This document shows, one piece after another, positions 7,171-14,457 of a DNA stretch of 22,995 nt. This DNA comes from Pseudomonadota bacterium (GTDB taxonomy: Bacteria > Desulfobacterota > Desulfobacteria > Desulfobacterales > RPRI01), in the NCBI GenBank assembly GCA_018830925.1, contig JAHJRK010000313.1, positions 1 through 22,995 of the forward strand, read 5' to 3'. Within the stretch, counting starts at the first letter, position 1; every line of letters begins with the position of its first letter. The notes under the pieces were generated by a model, which worked only from the letters and a program-made list of their open reading frames with translations, was not told the DNA's origin and did not search any database. The position numbers and the translations under genes were made by a program.

Positions 7171-10100
7171 ACATGAAAACCGGCGCCGCAGGAAAGATTG
7201 CGGGTTATTTCATAGAATCCAAGCTTACGCCTCTTATTATTATCGCTTCAATACTTCTTGGTATTGCTTCGGTAATTGCTCTGCCGAGAGAAGAAGAGCC
7301 CCAGATAATTGTTCCGATGATAGATATATTTGTAGGCATGCCCGGTGCAGGCTCAAAGGAAGTTGAAGAGCGGGTGACCTCTCCGATGGAGAAGCTTTTA
7401 TGGGAAATTCCAGGAGTTGAATATATTTACTCCACGTCAAGCCCGGGAATGTCTATGGTGATAGTCCGTTTTTTCGTGGGGCAGAACGAAGAAGAAGCCA
7501 TTGTCCGGCTTCAGTCCAAGCTCATGGCAAACATGGACCGTATTCCATGTTCGGTGTCTCCTCCTCTGGTTAAACCCCGCTACATAGACGATGTGCCGAT
7601 CCTGGCGTTAACCTTCTGGGGAAAAGACGCGGACCACTACACTTTAAGGCGCGTAGCCGCCGAAGTTGAAAATCTTGCGAAACGGGAGGAAAACGCTTCC
7701 ATTACAACAATTATTGGCGGAGCGCGCCGGCAGGTTGAAGTAAACATCGACCCGGTTAAACTTTCCGCTTTCGGTCTGGATACAGAGCGTGTTTTTTCCA
7801 TGGTATGCGCCGCCAACCGGGAATCCGATTCCGGATCTTTTCCGTCACAGGCAGGTCAGACCATAGTTCATACTGGCGGTTTCCTGCGTAATGCCGAAGA
7901 TGTTAAAAACGTTGTTGTATCCGTCCGCGAAGGGAGACCTGTTTACCTGCGCGATGTAGCCATGATTTCAGACGGTCCGGCCGAACCAAATCAGTATGTA
8001 TTTTTCGGAGCAGGACCTGCTGCTGAAGATAAAAATATTGCAGTAAATGATCTGCCAAAAGACGCTTGTCCCGCAGTTACCCTTACGATAGCAAAAAGAA
8101 AAGGCGCAAACGCCATTTCAGTGGCAAAAAGAATACTTGCAAGAATAGAAGATGCCAAGGGAACTGTCATACCCGGCGATATAAATATGACCGTAACAAG
8201 ACATTACGGGGAAACAGCGAAAGAAAAGTCGGATGAACTTCTTTTGCATATGATGATTGCAATAGTATCGGTTTCAATACTTATCTGGTTCACACTTGGC
8301 CGCCGTGAATCGGGAATAGTCGCTCTCGCAATACCCGTCACCCTTGCTTTAACCCTTTCGGTATTTTTCCTTTACGGATACACCTTGAACCGTATTACTC
8401 TTTTCGCCCTTATATTTTCAATAGGAATACTGGTTGACGACGCCATTGTTATTGTTGAAAATATCGTGCGCCATTTAAGGCTTCCGGAAAACGGAAATCG
8501 CCCGAAAATAAAGGTCACGATAGAAGCGGTTGACGAGGTGGGAAACCCGACCATACTCGCAACCATGACCGTTATCGCCGCCATACTTCCAATGGCATTC
8601 GTTGGAGGTTTGATGGGGCCATATATGCGTCCCATCCCTGTCGGAGCTTCAGCAGCAATGGTGTTCTCACTTCTTGTGGCCTTTATTGTAACTCCCTGGG
8701 CTTCCATGAAACTTATCCGGCACAGGGGAGATGCAAGCCACAGCCATGAGAAAGAGGGATGGAGCACGCTCCTTTACCGCCGGGTAATGACTCCGCTTAT
8801 TCATAAGCCCTTCCATCGCAACGTTTTTCTTATAATGGTATCGACTCTTCTTCTGATCTCCTGCGGCCTTGTATTTATCAAAAAAGTCCAGGTCAAAATG
8901 CTGCCTTTCGACAACAAGAGCGAATTCCAGGTGATAATTGACATGCCGGAACGTTCTACCCTTGAAGAGACGCTCTCCGCCGCTCTCGAAATGGGCGATT
9001 ATATAAAAACCGTCAATGAGGTTGTTGATTATGAAATTTATACTGGCACGGCAGGGCCTTTCAATTTCAACGGCCTTGTGCGCCACTATTTTCTGCGCAA
9101 GGGGCCGAATGCGGCCGATATCCAGGTGAACCTCGTTGAAAAAGGGCGGAGAAAAGATCAGAGTCATGAGATAGCAAAGCGTATCCGGCCTCCTTTGAAA
9201 AAGATCGCGGATAAATATAATGCCTCAATTAAAATCGCTGAAGTCCCTCCCGGCCCCCCCGTACTTTCAACCCTTGTAGCTGAAATATACGGTCCTGATT
9301 ACAACAGGCAGCGCCAGATTGCCGGGAGAATCAAGACGATTTTCGAAAAAACGCCGGGTGTTGTCGATGTCGACTGGTACATGGAAGAAAAACAGCCCAG
9401 ATTCAACCTTGTTATTGACAAGGAAAAGGCGGCTCTTCACGGCATCAGCGCAGACCAGGTATCAAAAGCCCTGGAAATGTCGCTTTCCGGGCGGCAGGCC
9501 GGCCTCCTTCACCAGCCCCTTGAAAAAGAAGATGTTCCCATCCTGCTGAAGCTGCCCCTTTCGGAGCGGGCCGGGATTGAGCGCCTTGAAGCAGTAAAAA
9601 TATCGCAGCCGGACGGACGGCTCATCTCCGTTTCAAGCCTTGTCAAAGCCTCTGAAACAGAGATGGACAAAAGCATATACCACAAAAACCTGATGCCGGT
9701 AGTCTATGTAACCGGAGATGTTGCAGGCGAAAAGGAAAGCCCGGTTTATGCCATACTGGAGATGAGAAAAAAGATAGAAGCCTTATCTCTTCCCGAAGGC
9801 TATAAAATAGTTCAGCATACCTCGGCGATTCCTGAAACCGACCGCCGTTTCTCCATGAAATGGGACGGTGAATGGCACATAACATACGAGGTCTTCCGGG
9901 ATTTGGGAATAGCCTTCGGGGTAGTTCTCATATTGATATTCGTGCTTGTGGTCGGATGGTTCCAGTCATTTTCAACTCCTCTTGTAATAATGGCCGCCAT
10001 ACCCTTTTCCCTTATCGGGATACTGCCAGCGCACTGGCTGATGGGAGCCTTTTTTACCGCGACCTCCATGATAGGTTTTATTGCAGGGGCCGGAATTGTC

Positions 10101-10436
10101 GTAAGAAATTCGATTATTCTGGTAGATTTCATTGAACTTCGCGTTTCCCAGGGAATGCCCCTTGATCTTGCCGTGATTGACGCAGGCGCCGTGCGGTTCA
10201 GGCCTATGATGCTGACTGCAGCAGCCGTTGTGGTAGGGGCTTCCGTCATACTGTTTGATCCTATTTTCCAGGGTCTTGCAATATCGCTGATGGCCGGGGA
10301 GGTGGCCTCTCTGCTCTTCTCCCGGATGACAGTTCCTGTTTTGTATTATCTCGATAAGAGGTGGGAATCAGGGCACACCATGAAAAAAAAGGATGACACA
10401 GGTTCGGAAGACTCCGATGTTATGGACAACTTTTAA
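7167..10436 (+). CDS. RND-family efflux permease (AcrB/MexB-like)
   Basis: A 1089-residue inner-membrane proton-driven exporter of usual RND length. After an N-terminal helix and PREEEPQI come the first porter domain, a block of membrane helices from about residue 355 with the helix-4 motif GILVDDAIVIVEN (the two Asp are the proton relay pair), a second periplasmic domain, and a second helix block ending near residue 1060. The segment GFIAGAGIVVRNSIILVDF is the counterpart in the second half. It overlaps the adaptor gene by 4 nt. No TolC-like outer-membrane factor is present in the window, so the pump would use one encoded elsewhere. The gene ends exactly where the debris bordering the defence island begins. 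Confidence 0.93.
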   Translation: MNMKTGAAGKIAGYFIESKLTPLIIIASILLGIASVIALPREEEPQIIVPMIDIFVGMPGAGSKEVEERVTSPMEKLLWEIPGVEYIYSTSSPGMSMVIVRFFVGQNEEEAIVRLQSKLMANMDRIPCSVSPPLVKPRYIDDVPILALTFWGKDADHYTLRRVAAEVENLAKREENASITTIIGGARRQVEVNIDPVKLSAFGLDTERVFSMVCAANRESDSGSFPSQAGQTIVHTGGFLRNAEDVKNVVVSVREGRPVYLRDVAMISDGPAEPNQYVFFGAGPAAEDKNIAVNDLPKDACPAVTLTIAKRKGANAISVAKRILARIEDAKGTVIPGDINMTVTRHYGETAKEKSDELLLHMMIAIVSVSILIWFTLGRRESGIVALAIPVTLALTLSVFFLYGYTLNRITLFALIFSIGILVDDAIVIVENIVRHLRLPENGNRPKIKVTIEAVDEVGNPTILATMTVIAAILPMAFVGGLMGPYMRPIPVGASAAMVFSLLVAFIVTPWASMKLIRHRGDASHSHEKEGWSTLLYRRVMTPLIHKPFHRNVFLIMVSTLLLISCGLVFIKKVQVKMLPFDNKSEFQVIIDMPERSTLEETLSAALEMGDYIKTVNEVVDYEIYTGTAGPFNFNGLVRHYFLRKGPNAADIQVNLVEKGRRKDQSHEIAKRIRPPLKKIADKYNASIKIAEVPPGPPVLSTLVAEIYGPDYNRQRQIAGRIKTIFEKTPGVVDVDWYMEEKQPRFNLVIDKEKAALHGISADQVSKALEMSLSGRQAGLLHQPLEKEDVPILLKLPLSERAGIERLEAVKISQPDGRLISVSSLVKASETEMDKSIYHKNLMPVVYVTGDVAGEKESPVYAILEMRKKIEALSLPEGYKIVQHTSAIPETDRRFSMKWDGEWHITYEVFRDLGIAFGVVLILIFVLVVGWFQSFSTPLVIMAAIPFSLIGILPAHWLMGAFFTATSMIGFIAGAGIVVRNSIILVDFIELRVSQGMPLDLAVIDAGAVRFRPMMLTAAAVVVGASVILFDPIFQGLAISLMAGEVASLLFSRMTVPVLYYLDKRWESGHTMKKKDDTGSEDSDVMDNF

Positions 10437-10555
10437 TCAGTCAATCCAGGGTTTCGGACTTGGTCAGAGGTAAATGGGAAAAATTTAGCCTCGAAATGCT
10501 TATTACCCTTGCGACGAGAGCCGGCATGAACGTCACTCTCAAAAAGGCGGCGTAG
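10437..10555 (+). pseudogene. 3' remnant of an XRE/HTH antitoxin-type regulator gene
   Basis: In the frame beginning at 10439 the sequence reads SQSRVSDLVRGKW, then FSLEMLITLATRAGMNV, and stops at TAG (10553-10555). This is the characteristic end of XRE-type antitoxins and HigA-like regulators: the recognition helix SRVSDLVRGK followed by F-L-L-A-R-G. The N-terminal part and any toxin partner are missing, and the frame runs back into the end of the RND permease gene, so only the last 37 or so codons survive. It marks an old insertion or deletion junction at the left border of the defence island. Confidence 0.6.
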
Positions 10556-10558
10556 GGG

Positions 10559-10612
10559 GTAACAACGCAATCAAACAGATGGGCTACATGATCCGCTGAT
10601 CGCAGGCGTGCG
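10559..10612 (+). repeat. Weak attC-like imperfect palindrome
   Basis: TAACAACGC at the left and GCAGGCGT at the right flank short pairing blocks (ATC and CAG with CTGAT) around a loop near 10584-10592. It has the look of an integron attC site but the pairing is much weaker than at 16447-16517, and the right core triplet is GTG instead of GTT. It is listed only because two better candidates follow and because attC sites are known targets of some group II introns. Confidence 0.22.
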
Positions 10613-10760
10613 TGACGGGCATGGGATGAAGCTATTAGGTGAGAATCCGCACGCCAGATATTCGCTGAGCCGAGGGATAGGTGAAGGGCAGGGGCATCCT
10701 CTATAGAGGATATCTGGAGGCAAAGCAGAGCGTAAGGCTTCCCGAAGGTAAGTTTAAATA
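10608..10760 (+). mobile_element. Probable 5' fragment of a group II intron
   Basis: From GTGCG at 10608 the sequence resembles the start of bacterial group II introns: a GTGYG-type 5' end, then GGGCATGGG, AAGCTATTAGGTGAGAATCC, and further blocks such as GAGCCGAGGGATAGGTGAAGG and GCAGAGCGTAAGG, typical of domain I. No reverse transcriptase ORF and no recognisable domain V follow, so it would be a truncated remnant. The identification rests on remembered consensus features without alignment. The right limit is approximate. Confidence 0.4.
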
Positions 10761-10830
10761 ATAAGAACATTCTTTCATTTGCAGGGGGGCGAAGAAACTT
10801 CAGAAGTATAGGATGTCCCGGACTCGTTCC

Positions 10831-11283
10831 CTATGTATTACGTTTTTCAACTGGACATACTTCATGTCTTGGATCCCACCACAAAATTTGAAAAATATTC
10901 TCCTTTCTTATACCCCAAAGCCGTTGTTTTTGATTTCCATTACTAATTTTTAATTGATATAGGCTTTCAATATCAACATAGCCTAATTCGGATAGTCGTC
11001 TTTGAGCTTTCGGGATTATTTTATTTATAGGGAGGGGATGATTGCTTCCTTTACTGCTGACTTCCGACCATTTTAAATTTTCATATTCACTCAATCTGTT
11101 TCGAATCTTTTGGAGAGTCTCAAAACTACATGGCCAAGCGCCAGAACTATCAATACATTGCAAATGCCATGATATAAATTGATTCTGGTATCCTTCAGGG
11201 TTTTTAGTATGTGTTGCTTCTTTAGTTGGTTTTGGTTGGAAATTTATTTGAGGTTTTTTCTTATTTTTACTATTTTTTCCCAT
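10831..11283 (-). CDS. Unrecognised protein downstream of a Panacea antitoxin; probable toxin
   Basis: A 150-residue protein whose ATG follows the stop of the Panacea gene with no gap, so the two are translationally coupled, antitoxin first. The N-terminal 30 or so residues are Lys-rich and probably disordered. A central part (FISWHLQCIDSSGAWPC, then FETLQKIRNRL) looks helical, and the end has RLWGIRKENIFQILWWDP followed by HEV, an Arg/Trp/His-rich strand-like tail. I know of no named toxin domain with this pattern. Panacea proteins are established as antitoxins paired with many unrelated toxins (PanAT systems), so the position argues for a toxin. The role and target are unknown. Confidence 0.6.
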   Translation of the reverse strand: MGKNSKNKKKPQINFQPKPTKEATHTKNPEGYQNQFISWHLQCIDSSGAWPCSFETLQKIRNRLSEYENLKWSEVSSKGSNHPLPINKIIPKAQRRLSELGYVDIESLYQLKISNGNQKQRLWGIRKENIFQILWWDPRHEVCPVEKRNT

Positions 11284-11721
11284 CTACTTCAGACCACTAT
11301 AATATTCCATCATTGATCCATGGCTAATCTCATTATTGCAAGCTTCACCACAGCCACAATTTCCACGAGCGTTCCTCCATGGATCTTCTAAATGGGTTAA
11401 GTCAACGAGCCATTGAGCTGTTTTATCTCCATAATATTTTAGTACGCTGTTAATAGTTTCTTTTTGTGGAGATGTTAGCTTCTTCGATTTTTTTGATTGG
11501 AAATTAGATGCAGTAACATTAAATTTCCCCTTATGAAATTTAAATAAATCAGGGACAACAGGCCCATTGGCCCAAGCTTGAATTTGTTCATCAAAAAGAG
11601 GTTGTTCATCCCATACCAATGACCACGCTTGACAATAATAGACTAATTTTTGCAGCTTGACGGCCGTTAGCTCCCTTTTTTGTTCCAGAATATAACATGC
11701 AACATCAAAGACATTAGCCAT
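11284..11721 (-). CDS. Panacea-domain (SocA-like, DUF4065) antitoxin
   Basis: A 145-residue protein with the Panacea signature across its first 65 residues: helix 1 with ACYILEQ, then TAVKLQKLVYYCQAWSLVW, followed by ANGPVVPDLFKFHKG, which is the most conserved part of this family. The middle has a Ser/Lys-rich linker (about 71-83), and the C-terminal part is helical, ending in a Cys-rich stretch GNCGCGEAC. Panacea domains are widespread antitoxins that neutralise diverse toxins by direct binding. A strong ribosome site and a TATAAT box lie just upstream, and the presumed toxin follows immediately, the usual order for such pairs. The Cys cluster could bind a metal, but this is only a suggestion. 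Confidence 0.87.
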   Translation of the reverse strand: MANVFDVACYILEQKRELTAVKLQKLVYYCQAWSLVWDEQPLFDEQIQAWANGPVVPDLFKFHKGKFNVTASNFQSKKSKKLTSPQKETINSVLKYYGDKTAQWLVDLTHLEDPWRNARGNCGCGEACNNEISHGSMMEYYSGLK

Positions 11722-11723
11722 TG

Positions 11724-11746
11724 GCTCACCTCATTATGAGATTATA
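11724..11746 (-). promoter_or_regulatory. Panacea promoter: -10 box, possible operator and ribosome site
   Basis: Reading the minus strand towards the Panacea ATG at 11721: TATAAT (11746-11741), then the 11-bp palindrome CTCATAATGAG (11740-11730), which overlaps the ribosome site GAGGTGAG. A repressor bound there would block both transcription start and translation, which fits antitoxin autoregulation. No clear -35 box is seen. Confidence 0.5.
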
Positions 11747-11928
11747 ATAAGAGTTTTTATTTGATTTTTTCTCTTTTATAAATCTTCTCTCTTGCAAGAT
11801 GTATCGTTATAATAATCTGATGTCAATAACATTCAAACTGAGATACTATCCAAATTCCAAGAGAATTGACATTAAACCCTGATTCTGATAGCATTTTTAA
11901 TAATTTAGCCGCATTCACAGAAATAATA

Positions 11929-11964
11929 ATGTTGCAAGCGCGCTGTCTCGCGCGACTCCAACAT
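11929..11964. repeat. Short GC-rich hairpin
   Basis: ATGTTG at 11929-11934 pairs with CAACAT at 11959-11964. After a small internal mismatch a GCGCG block pairs with CGCGC around a short loop. There is no T run, so it is not a standard terminator. It overlaps the left end of the attC-like palindrome, so the two structures would compete. Confidence 0.55.
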
Positions 11965-12047
11965 ATCGCCGGAGTCAGAACCCGATGCTTTGGCTTTAGT
12001 CCACTTCGTGTCCTTCGCATCAGCTCTGCTCAACTCAGGCGTTAGCT
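11957..12047 (+). repeat. attC-like imperfect palindrome upstream of the Gabija-like genes
   Basis: The right end reads CTCAACTCAGGCGTTAGCT, typical in look of integron attC right ends. Its reverse complement matches the left arm in blocks: AAC, then GCCtGAGT against GCCGGAGT (11968-11975), and further in GATGC (11984-11988) pairing with GCATC (12017-12021). The outer left core (CCAAC) is degenerate and the unpaired central spacer is larger than usual. The crossover would fall within GTT at 12041-12043. Confidence 0.42.
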
Positions 12048-12129
12048 CTATGGAAGCAAGAGAAAGTGTAAAGAAGGATAGTGATGGTAGCCAACCGTCT
12101 TCACTGCTCAGAAAAAGGAATAAAGTAGC

Positions 12130-14457
12130 ATGCATATTAAGTTTGTAGAAATTCAAAATTTTCGCAAATTGAAATCAATCCGGATTGAATTCGCAGAGAA
12201 AACTACACTGTTTGTGGGTGCAAATAACAGTGGAAAAACTTCTGCAATGGAGGTCCTGATTCGCTTTTTGGTTAACAAGAAATTCTCTACTAATGATTTT
12301 ACCTTGTCAAACTGGGTGCAGATCAACGAAATTGGATCCGATTGGGAAAAACAATCAGCACAACCAGGTTCGCAAATGCCGGCTCTGGAGGAATGGGAAA
12401 AAGTTTTACCAACTATGGATGTCTGGTTGCAAGTGGAAGAAAATGAAATTCATCACGTTAGTCACCTTTTGCCAACATTAGATTGGGAGGGTGGTTTACT
12501 CGGTGTTCGGTTAAGATTTGAGCCGAAAAAAATTGAGGATTTTTACAAGGAATATCTCTCAGTCAGAAAAGCTGCCCACGATACTATTAATGGGGCAAAG
12601 AAAACAGAAAGTAATGGCAAAGACACTTTAGATTTGTGGCCTAAAACAATGGTTGAGTTTCTCGATAGGAGAGTGAACAGCCTTTTCGATGTCCGGGCCT
12701 ATACCTTAGATAGATCCAAGCTCGTTGAACCAGAAAAGGGCATAGCCCAACTCCAACCCCTACCTGCAGGCGGCGAGTATTTTGACGGCGACCCCCTTCG
12801 CGGGTTAATTCGTATTGATGCTATTACTGCCCAACGAGGACTCTCAGATGTTGACAATGAAGGGATGTCTGATAGCGATGGCCAGCAATACCGCGAACGA
12901 GGTGACAGACGTAAACTGTCAGTACAGCTTCGTAACTATTACACTAAGCACCTAGATCCCTCTGACTTACCAGACTCTTCTGACGTTGAAGCGCTACGAG
13001 CCATTGATACAGCGCAGACGGCTTTTGATGGTAAGCTGAAAGCGGCCTTTGAGAAAGCCTTGTGTGAGTTAGAGGGTTTGGGATATCCAGGGATTACAGA
13101 TCCTAAACTAACAATTTCAACAAAAATTCAACCTATGGATGGGCTCGTTCACGCATCGGCAGTCCAGTTCCAGGTAATAGATCAAAGTAGTGAAATACAG
13201 GAAATTCCCTTGCGTCTGCCCGAGCAATATAATGGTTTGGGTTATCAGAACCTGATCTCTATGGTTTTCAAGCTAATGAGCTTTCGTGATGGCTGGATGC
13301 GGGTTGGGAAAGCAGGGAAAAGGGCCTCGACTGAAATAACAGAAGCTTTTTTTCCGCCGCTGCACTTAGTTTTGGTTGAGGAGCCAGAGGCACATTTGCA
13401 TGCGCAGGTACAACAGGTTTTCATCCGCAAGGCCTATGACATCTTACGCAATCACGATGATTTAAAAGGCAATGCTAACTTGGCAACCCAACTTGTTGTC
13501 AGTACCCATTCTATCCATATCGCACACGAATGTGAATTTTCCTGCCTTCGTTATTTTAGGCGATTACCAGCGCAAAAAGGCGTGAATGAAGTTCCGACCG
13601 CAACCGTTGTTAATTTATCTGAAGTTTTTGGAGAAAATAGAGACACTCAACAATTTGCAACCCGGTATCTAAAGGCGACGCACTGTGATCTGTTTTTCGC
13701 TGATGCGGCAATTTTGGTCGAGGGTACTGCGGAACGGATGTTAATTCCGGATTTTATCCGTAAACACTTTGAAGAGCTAAACCAGAGCTACATAACCGTA
13801 TTAGAGATTGGCGGCAGTCATGCTCATAGATTACAACCTCTAATAGATCATTTAGGGCTTATAACACTGGTGATTACAGACTTGGATTCAGTGGAGCCAA
13901 CCAATAGCAAGTCTGTACAACCTGTGCGAGACCAAAAACTAGTTACACGAAATGCTACTTTGAAAAATTGGTTTCCTAAAAAGGAACTGATAGACGAACT
14001 GATAGACTTAAAGTTTGAGCAAAAGGTCAAAAAAGATGATCAGTTTTATTCGGTTCGTGTCGCTTATCAGTGTCCGGTCAAAGTCAATTTTAATGTGGCA
14101 AGTAAAGCTGAGGACGCGCTTTCCAATACCTTTGAGGATGCTCTTGTTTTTGAAAATATTCCAATATTTAAAGACTTAAAAGGATCTGGTCTGATAAAGA
14201 AATTTAGCGATGCCATAAAGAATGCCAAGTCTTTGGCTGATTTGGGGCGGATCATGTTTGAAGATTTGAAGACAAGCAAAAAGAAGGCAGAATTTGCGCT
14301 CGATATGCTTGATTTACAAGGGACTAATCAACTCAATATCCCAACCTACATCAAGGAAGGTTTGTCATGGTTACAGGAACAAGTAAGGATAAAACAGAAA
14401 GAAGTTTTTATTCCGGACGAAAACTCAGCACTTGCGGGTAAAAACGAGCATCGATGA
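12130..14457 (+). CDS. GajA-like OLD-family ATPase/TOPRIM nuclease of a Gabija-like system
   Basis: A 775-residue member of the overcoming-lysogenization-defect (OLD) family, class 2, meaning one paired with a UvrD-like helicase. The N-terminal ATPase has Walker A GANNSGKT (residues 30-37), Walker B-like LVEEPEAH (415-422) and the switch STHS. The C-terminal TOPRIM nuclease has LVEGTAERM with its Glu at 531, a Gly-rich EIGGSHAH, and ITDLD with Asp 584 and 586, so all expected acidic metal ligands are present. In Gabija, GajA is a DNA-nicking endonuclease that forms an oligomer with GajB and acts on phage infection. This protein is about 200 residues longer than the classic GajA (578), with extra sequence in the middle of the ATPase and at the C-terminus. 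It overlaps the next gene by 4 nt. Confidence 0.85.
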   Translation: MHIKFVEIQNFRKLKSIRIEFAEKTTLFVGANNSGKTSAMEVLIRFLVNKKFSTNDFTLSNWVQINEIGSDWEKQSAQPGSQMPALEEWEKVLPTMDVWLQVEENEIHHVSHLLPTLDWEGGLLGVRLRFEPKKIEDFYKEYLSVRKAAHDTINGAKKTESNGKDTLDLWPKTMVEFLDRRVNSLFDVRAYTLDRSKLVEPEKGIAQLQPLPAGGEYFDGDPLRGLIRIDAITAQRGLSDVDNEGMSDSDGQQYRERGDRRKLSVQLRNYYTKHLDPSDLPDSSDVEALRAIDTAQTAFDGKLKAAFEKALCELEGLGYPGITDPKLTISTKIQPMDGLVHASAVQFQVIDQSSEIQEIPLRLPEQYNGLGYQNLISMVFKLMSFRDGWMRVGKAGKRASTEITEAFFPPLHLVLVEEPEAHLHAQVQQVFIRKAYDILRNHDDLKGNANLATQLVVSTHSIHIAHECEFSCLRYFRRLPAQKGVNEVPTATVVNLSEVFGENRDTQQFATRYLKATHCDLFFADAAILVEGTAERMLIPDFIRKHFEELNQSYITVLEIGGSHAHRLQPLIDHLGLITLVITDLDSVEPTNSKSVQPVRDQKLVTRNATLKNWFPKKELIDELIDLKFEQKVKKDDQFYSVRVAYQCPVKVNFNVASKAEDALSNTFEDALVFENIPIFKDLKGSGLIKKFSDAIKNAKSLADLGRIMFEDLKTSKKKAEFALDMLDLQGTNQLNIPTYIKEGLSWLQEQVRIKQKEVFIPDENSALAGKNEHR

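Larger units (their letters stand above)
11747..12129. other. Intergenic region between the Panacea pair and the Gabija-like genes
   Basis: No gene is convincing here. The left part is AT-rich and leads into the minus-strand promoter. The right part holds a short strong hairpin (11929-11964) and a longer attC-like palindrome (11957-12047), followed by about 80 nt of leader before the nuclease gene. An AAGGA ribosome site lies at about 12114-12118. I see no clear sigma-70 promoter pointing right. Confidence 0.5.

Noticed and set aside
10441..10770. A 109-codon minus-strand frame across the debris region
   Set aside because: It runs antisense to the XRE remnant and the intron-like sequence, has no recognisable domain, and its composition is that of a chance frame.
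11823..12156. Minus-strand frames of 65 and 83 codons upstream of the nuclease gene
   Set aside because: They overlap the attC-like palindrome and the start of the nuclease gene, lack ribosome sites, and show no domain.
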